From the NCBI GenBank assembly GCA_028335825.1, contig JAIOKI010000008.1:524185-588184 (forward strand): a stretch of 64,000 nt of DNA, given 5' to 3'. The translations under genes and the position numbers were made by a program. The DNA is from Nosema muscidifuracis (lineage: Eukaryota > Microsporidia > Nosematidae). How positions within the stretch are numbered: position 1 is the first letter of the stretch; the number at the start of each line of letters is the position of its first letter. Positions 60,735 to 64,000 of the stretch are shown piece by piece. The notes under the pieces were generated by a model. It searched no databases, had not been told where the DNA came from, and was given only the letters and a program-made list of their open reading frames with translations.

Positions 60735-61562
60735 TTTGAATAATGTAATTTACACTTAAAGTAAAATTTGAATGAAATATTATTAATGTTGTAGACCAAA
60801 ATTTTACTTGATTTCTTTCTAATTTTAACGTTTAATTATTTTCAGAATACTTAACTAGATGTTAAACTCTATTATAGTAAACATATAAAATAAATATAAA
60901 ATATTTTATATAGAAATTTTAAAGAATGTATATTGACTAGTTCTAATTAAAAACTTTGACGTAGAAAAACTTCTTGACGATAAATTTACAAATTTCTTAT
61001 GAATTGATATAATAAATATTACAAGATGTGAAGGTTTAAATGTTTCTTCTGTAGAATTAAATATGACAAGATCATAAAATCTTTTGAAAAATTAAGTTAT
61101 ATCTTACATAGAATACTGAACAAATAAAATATTGTATCAATTGATAAACCATTTAATTTGAAATATATATTCATTCCAGAATCTTATTAATACTTTATAA
61201 AAAATTTCTCTTGACTAGGAAGAAAAAGACATCGATAGCATTTAGATGGAAAATTAGTTAAATTAAAATACTAAACACAAAGATTACTTATATAATTATT
61301 TTTTCATTCATGAAGAATTTTGTTATGATTTGACGTATGGATATTTTAAATAATCACAAATATTAAATTAGCATTGACAGACAGATAATTTATTTAATAT
61401 TGGTCTTATATTACTCTGTTGTGAATATTGAAATAATAAAATATGTAAGAATAAATAAATTATAAATAATAGATAAAAGTTAGTGATTATGATTATTATA
61501 TAATTAGTTTCATTTATATAAATTTTATGTTATTTTCTAAAATAAATTTTTAATCATACCCT
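60735..61562. other. gap with possible debris of a longer gene
   Basis: No gene supported. Short open pieces on the plus strand around 61000-61200 (for example LSYILHRILNK) have gene-like composition. Confidence 0.35.
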
Positions 61563-61964
61563 ATGATATCATTTCTTGTACTACTTAACATACTAAATAA
61601 AGCATACTGAACAAACAGAACGTCAGAACAAGAATATGAAAATACATTGCATGCAAAATATAACTTATCTGAAAACATTTTAGATCCTTATATCACTATA
61701 AAGCATGTATCAGAACTTGATCAAAATATCTTGCTTGATCATTTTACAGTTATTTTGTGTTTTTTTATTTCAATAATTATCTTGATATTTATTATGAGTA
61801 TATTGTTTTATTATCAAAGTCGTAATTTACATAGAGTAGCAGTTTATATCATATATATACTATTAGGTTTTGCAATTTTACTACCTTTTGTGGTTTTAAT
61901 GTTAGAAGATTATTTTTATAATTTGAATCAGGAATTATGGATTTCTTTCAATAAATTATTTTAA
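61563..61964 (+). CDS. small membrane protein with one in-frame TGA
   Basis: ATG at 61563 directly follows ATACCCT, a strong CCC start context, and opens a signal-peptide-like MISFLVLLNILNKAY. TGA at 61608-61610 interrupts the frame, which then stays open for 117 codons to TAA at 61962-61964. The second part has two clear membrane spans (FTVILCFFISIIILIFIM and the stretch VYIIYILLGFAILLPFVVL) and a short acidic tail. The open stretch after the TGA has no ATG before the spans, so initiation downstream is unlikely. It is a gene with one nonsense change, an assembly error, or read-through. Total length would be 133 codons. It is the gene nearest the telomere, about 0.9 kb away. Family unknown. 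Confidence 0.55.
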
Positions 61965-62870
61965 AATTAATTACATGATTTTATATAAAAAAATTCATGT
62001 CTCAAATCAAATAAAAAAATTTGATAATTTGACAGATTTTAATAGTCTAAAAACACTGATAATTAGTTTTTCCTTGTGAAACGTAAATTATAACGTAAGA
62101 AAAAAAATATCACAAAAAACATATTACAGAACTCAAAAAATAGCATCATCTAAGTATTGGTACCTTAATCAAAGTCAACAGCAGAATATCAAACCCTATG
62201 CATTGAAGTATTACTTGCATTAGGACTGTGAAAAAGTGTGTAAATTATATACTTCAATATATTATTTTGATATTATATTAATTACTACATAGTACAAAAT
62301 TGAAAATTTATAAAAAAATACTTGAATTTAAATAAATATAAACACTTCAATATTGTTAAAATTAGGCTGTATATTCTCTTGCTCTTTCAATCATATTTTT
62401 AGTGTGGTCTGATCAAGAAAAGACGAAATTGTATTTATTTCTAAGATATTTAAAAGTCATAAATAATTCCAGATGGATAATTTAATCACGTATATTAAAT
62501 TGGTAAAAATAAAATAGAAAAAAGAAGTTATACATTTCGAGATGATGTTTAAAAGTTCACCAAATTAATCCAGATTTATATTATTATTAATTAAATAAAA
62601 TATCTAATATTATATTAAATATATTTTTTATTTATTTCTTATATATATTTCTTCCTGACAGAATTATCATTTGACATCAATATATTTAATGTCATTTACT
62701 CATCTTCTTCTGTATAAAAAAAATTGAATAATAATCGAAATAAATATTTATTATGTCTAAATTTAAAAATTATATTTTGTAATTTTTTCTTAGAAATATC
62801 TATAATTGTTCTGAGAAGACACGTCATCTAAAAATATTTTATTTTCTAGATAATTAAATATTGTGAAATA
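61965..62870. other. telomere-adjacent unique sequence
   Basis: No gene seen. The last part (62819-62856) shares ACACGTCATCT and CTAGATAAT with 32361-32408 and borders the telomere array, so it may be a subtelomeric boundary sequence. Confidence 0.45.
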
Positions 62871-64000
62871 TTAGGTTAGGTAGGTAGGTAGGTAGGTAGG
62901 TAGGTAGGTTAGGTAGGTAGGTAGGTAGGTAGGTAGGTAGGTAGGTAGGTAGGTAGGTAGGTAGGTAGGTAGGTAGGTAGGTAGGTAGGTAGGTAGGTAG
63001 GTAGGTAGGTAGGTAGGTAGGTAGGTAGGTAGGTAGGTAGGTAGGTAGGTAGGTAGGTAGGTAGGTAGGTAGGTAGGTAGGTAGGTAGGTAGGTAGGTAG
63101 GTAGGTTAGGTAGGTTAGGTAGGTAGGTAGGTAGGTTAGGTAGGTAGGTAGGTAGGTAGGTAGGTAGGTAGGTAGGTAGGTAGGTAGGTAGGTAGGTAGG
63201 TAGGTTAGGTAGGTAGGTAGGTAGGTAGGTAGGTAGGTAGGTAGGTAGGTAGGTAGGTAGGTAGGTAGGTAGGTAGGTAGGTAGGTAGGTAGGTAGGTAG
63301 GTAGGTAGGTAGGTAGGTAGGTAGGTAGGTAGGTAGGTAGGTAGGTAGGTAGGTAGGTAGGTAGGTAGGTAGGTAGGTAGGTAGGTAGGTAGGTAGGTAG
63401 GTAGGTAGGTAGGTAGGTAGGTAGGTTAGGTAGGTAGGTTAGGTAGGTAGGTAGGTAGGTAGGTAGGTAGGTAGGTAGGTAGGTAGGTAGGTAGGTAGGT
63501 AGGTAGGTAGGTAGGTAGGTAGGTAGGTAGGTTAGGTAGGTAGGTAGGTTAGGTAGGTAGGTAGGTAGGTAGGTAGGTAGGTAGGTTAGGTAGGTAGGTA
63601 GGTAGGTAGGTAGGTAGGTAGGTTAGGTAGGTTAGGTAGGTAGGTAGGTTAGGTAGGTAGGTAGGTAGGTAGGTAGGTAGGTAGGTAGGTAGGTAGGTAG
63701 GTAGGTAGGTAGGTAGGTAGGTAGGTTAGGTAGGTAGGTAGGTAGGTAGGTTAGGTAGGTAGGTAGGTAGGTAGGTAGGTTAGGTAGGTTAGGTAGGTTA
63801 GGTAGGTAGGTAGGTAGGTAGGTAGGTTAGGTAGGTAGGTAGGTAGGTAGGTAGGTTAGGTAGGTAGGTAGGTTAGGTAGGTAGGTAGGTTAGGTAGGTT
63901 AGGTAGGTAGGTTAGGTAGGTTAGGTAGGTAGGTAGGTAGGTAGGTTAGGTAGGTAGGTAGGTAGGTAGGTAGGTAGGTTAGGTAGGTTAGGTAGGTAGG
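62871..64000 (+). repeat. telomeric repeat array, mainly TAGG with scattered TTAGG
   Basis: More than 1.1 kb of G-rich tandem repeat runs to the right edge, 5'->3' towards that edge, as expected for the G strand of a right-hand chromosome end. The main unit is the tetramer TAGG in long pure runs; TTAGG pentamers are scattered singly. The array begins abruptly with two TTAGG units after AT-rich unique sequence. TTAGG is the arthropod-type telomere repeat and also occurs in some fungi and microsporidia; a mainly four-base unit is unusual. TTAGG units become denser towards the right edge (about 63720-64000). The true chromosome end lies beyond the window. Confidence 0.93.

Noticed and set aside
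62871-64000. CRISPR-like or satellite repeat
   Set aside because: No spacers; units of 4-5 bases oriented to the edge fit a telomere.

Overview
The window is one chromosome end of a very A+T-rich (about 80% by eye), gene-poor eukaryote, most likely a microsporidian. The evidence is: intronless single-reading-frame genes, a CCC-type motif a few bases before many start codons, a divergent homeodomain protein of the kind microsporidia carry, an R2/Dong-like LINE remnant of the type common in microsporidia, families of small secreted or membrane proteins with no recognisable domain, and an array of TAGG/TTAGG repeats running to the right edge (62871-64000), which is read as the telomere. No tRNA or rRNA gene was found.

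Layout. 0-10 kb: paralogous secreted-protein genes on the minus strand (444 aa at 2401-3735, 541 aa at 5951-7576) among decayed copies of the same families. 10-17.8 kb: old coding debris, including a MULE transposase fossil (15590-16140). 17.8-28 kb: a Cys-rich double-membrane-span protein (17803), a 536-codon secreted protein broken only at two runs of seven A (22652-24262), a homeodomain gene (25615-25881) and a Lys-rich gene disturbed at a run of eight A (27365-27902). 30-32.2 kb: a fossil of an ASNSD1-type asparagine-synthetase-like gene directly followed by a 5'-truncated LINE. 32-43 kb: mostly decayed sequence with a frameshifted Cys-rich gene (35127-36057). 43-46 kb: a diverged duplication of the 2.4-5 kb block. 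46.7-51 kb: a broken small gene, a membrane-anchored alpha/beta hydrolase (47688-48434) and a J-like multispan membrane protein without HPD (50049-50969). 51-62.9 kb: long AT-rich gaps, three short secreted or membrane protein genes close to the telomere, and one more Cys-rich fossil.

Biology. Only a few genes look like ordinary cell functions (homeodomain, hydrolase, J-like protein). The rest look like a subtelomeric nursery: secreted or membrane families that duplicate, diverge and decay. The Cys-rich family and the 444-aa family each have at least two whole or near-whole members and several fossils here. Several otherwise conserved genes are interrupted exactly at poly-A runs, so either the assembly carries homopolymer errors or slippage occurs during expression; raw reads and RNA data would decide. 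Similarity statements come from reading translations by eye, not from searches.
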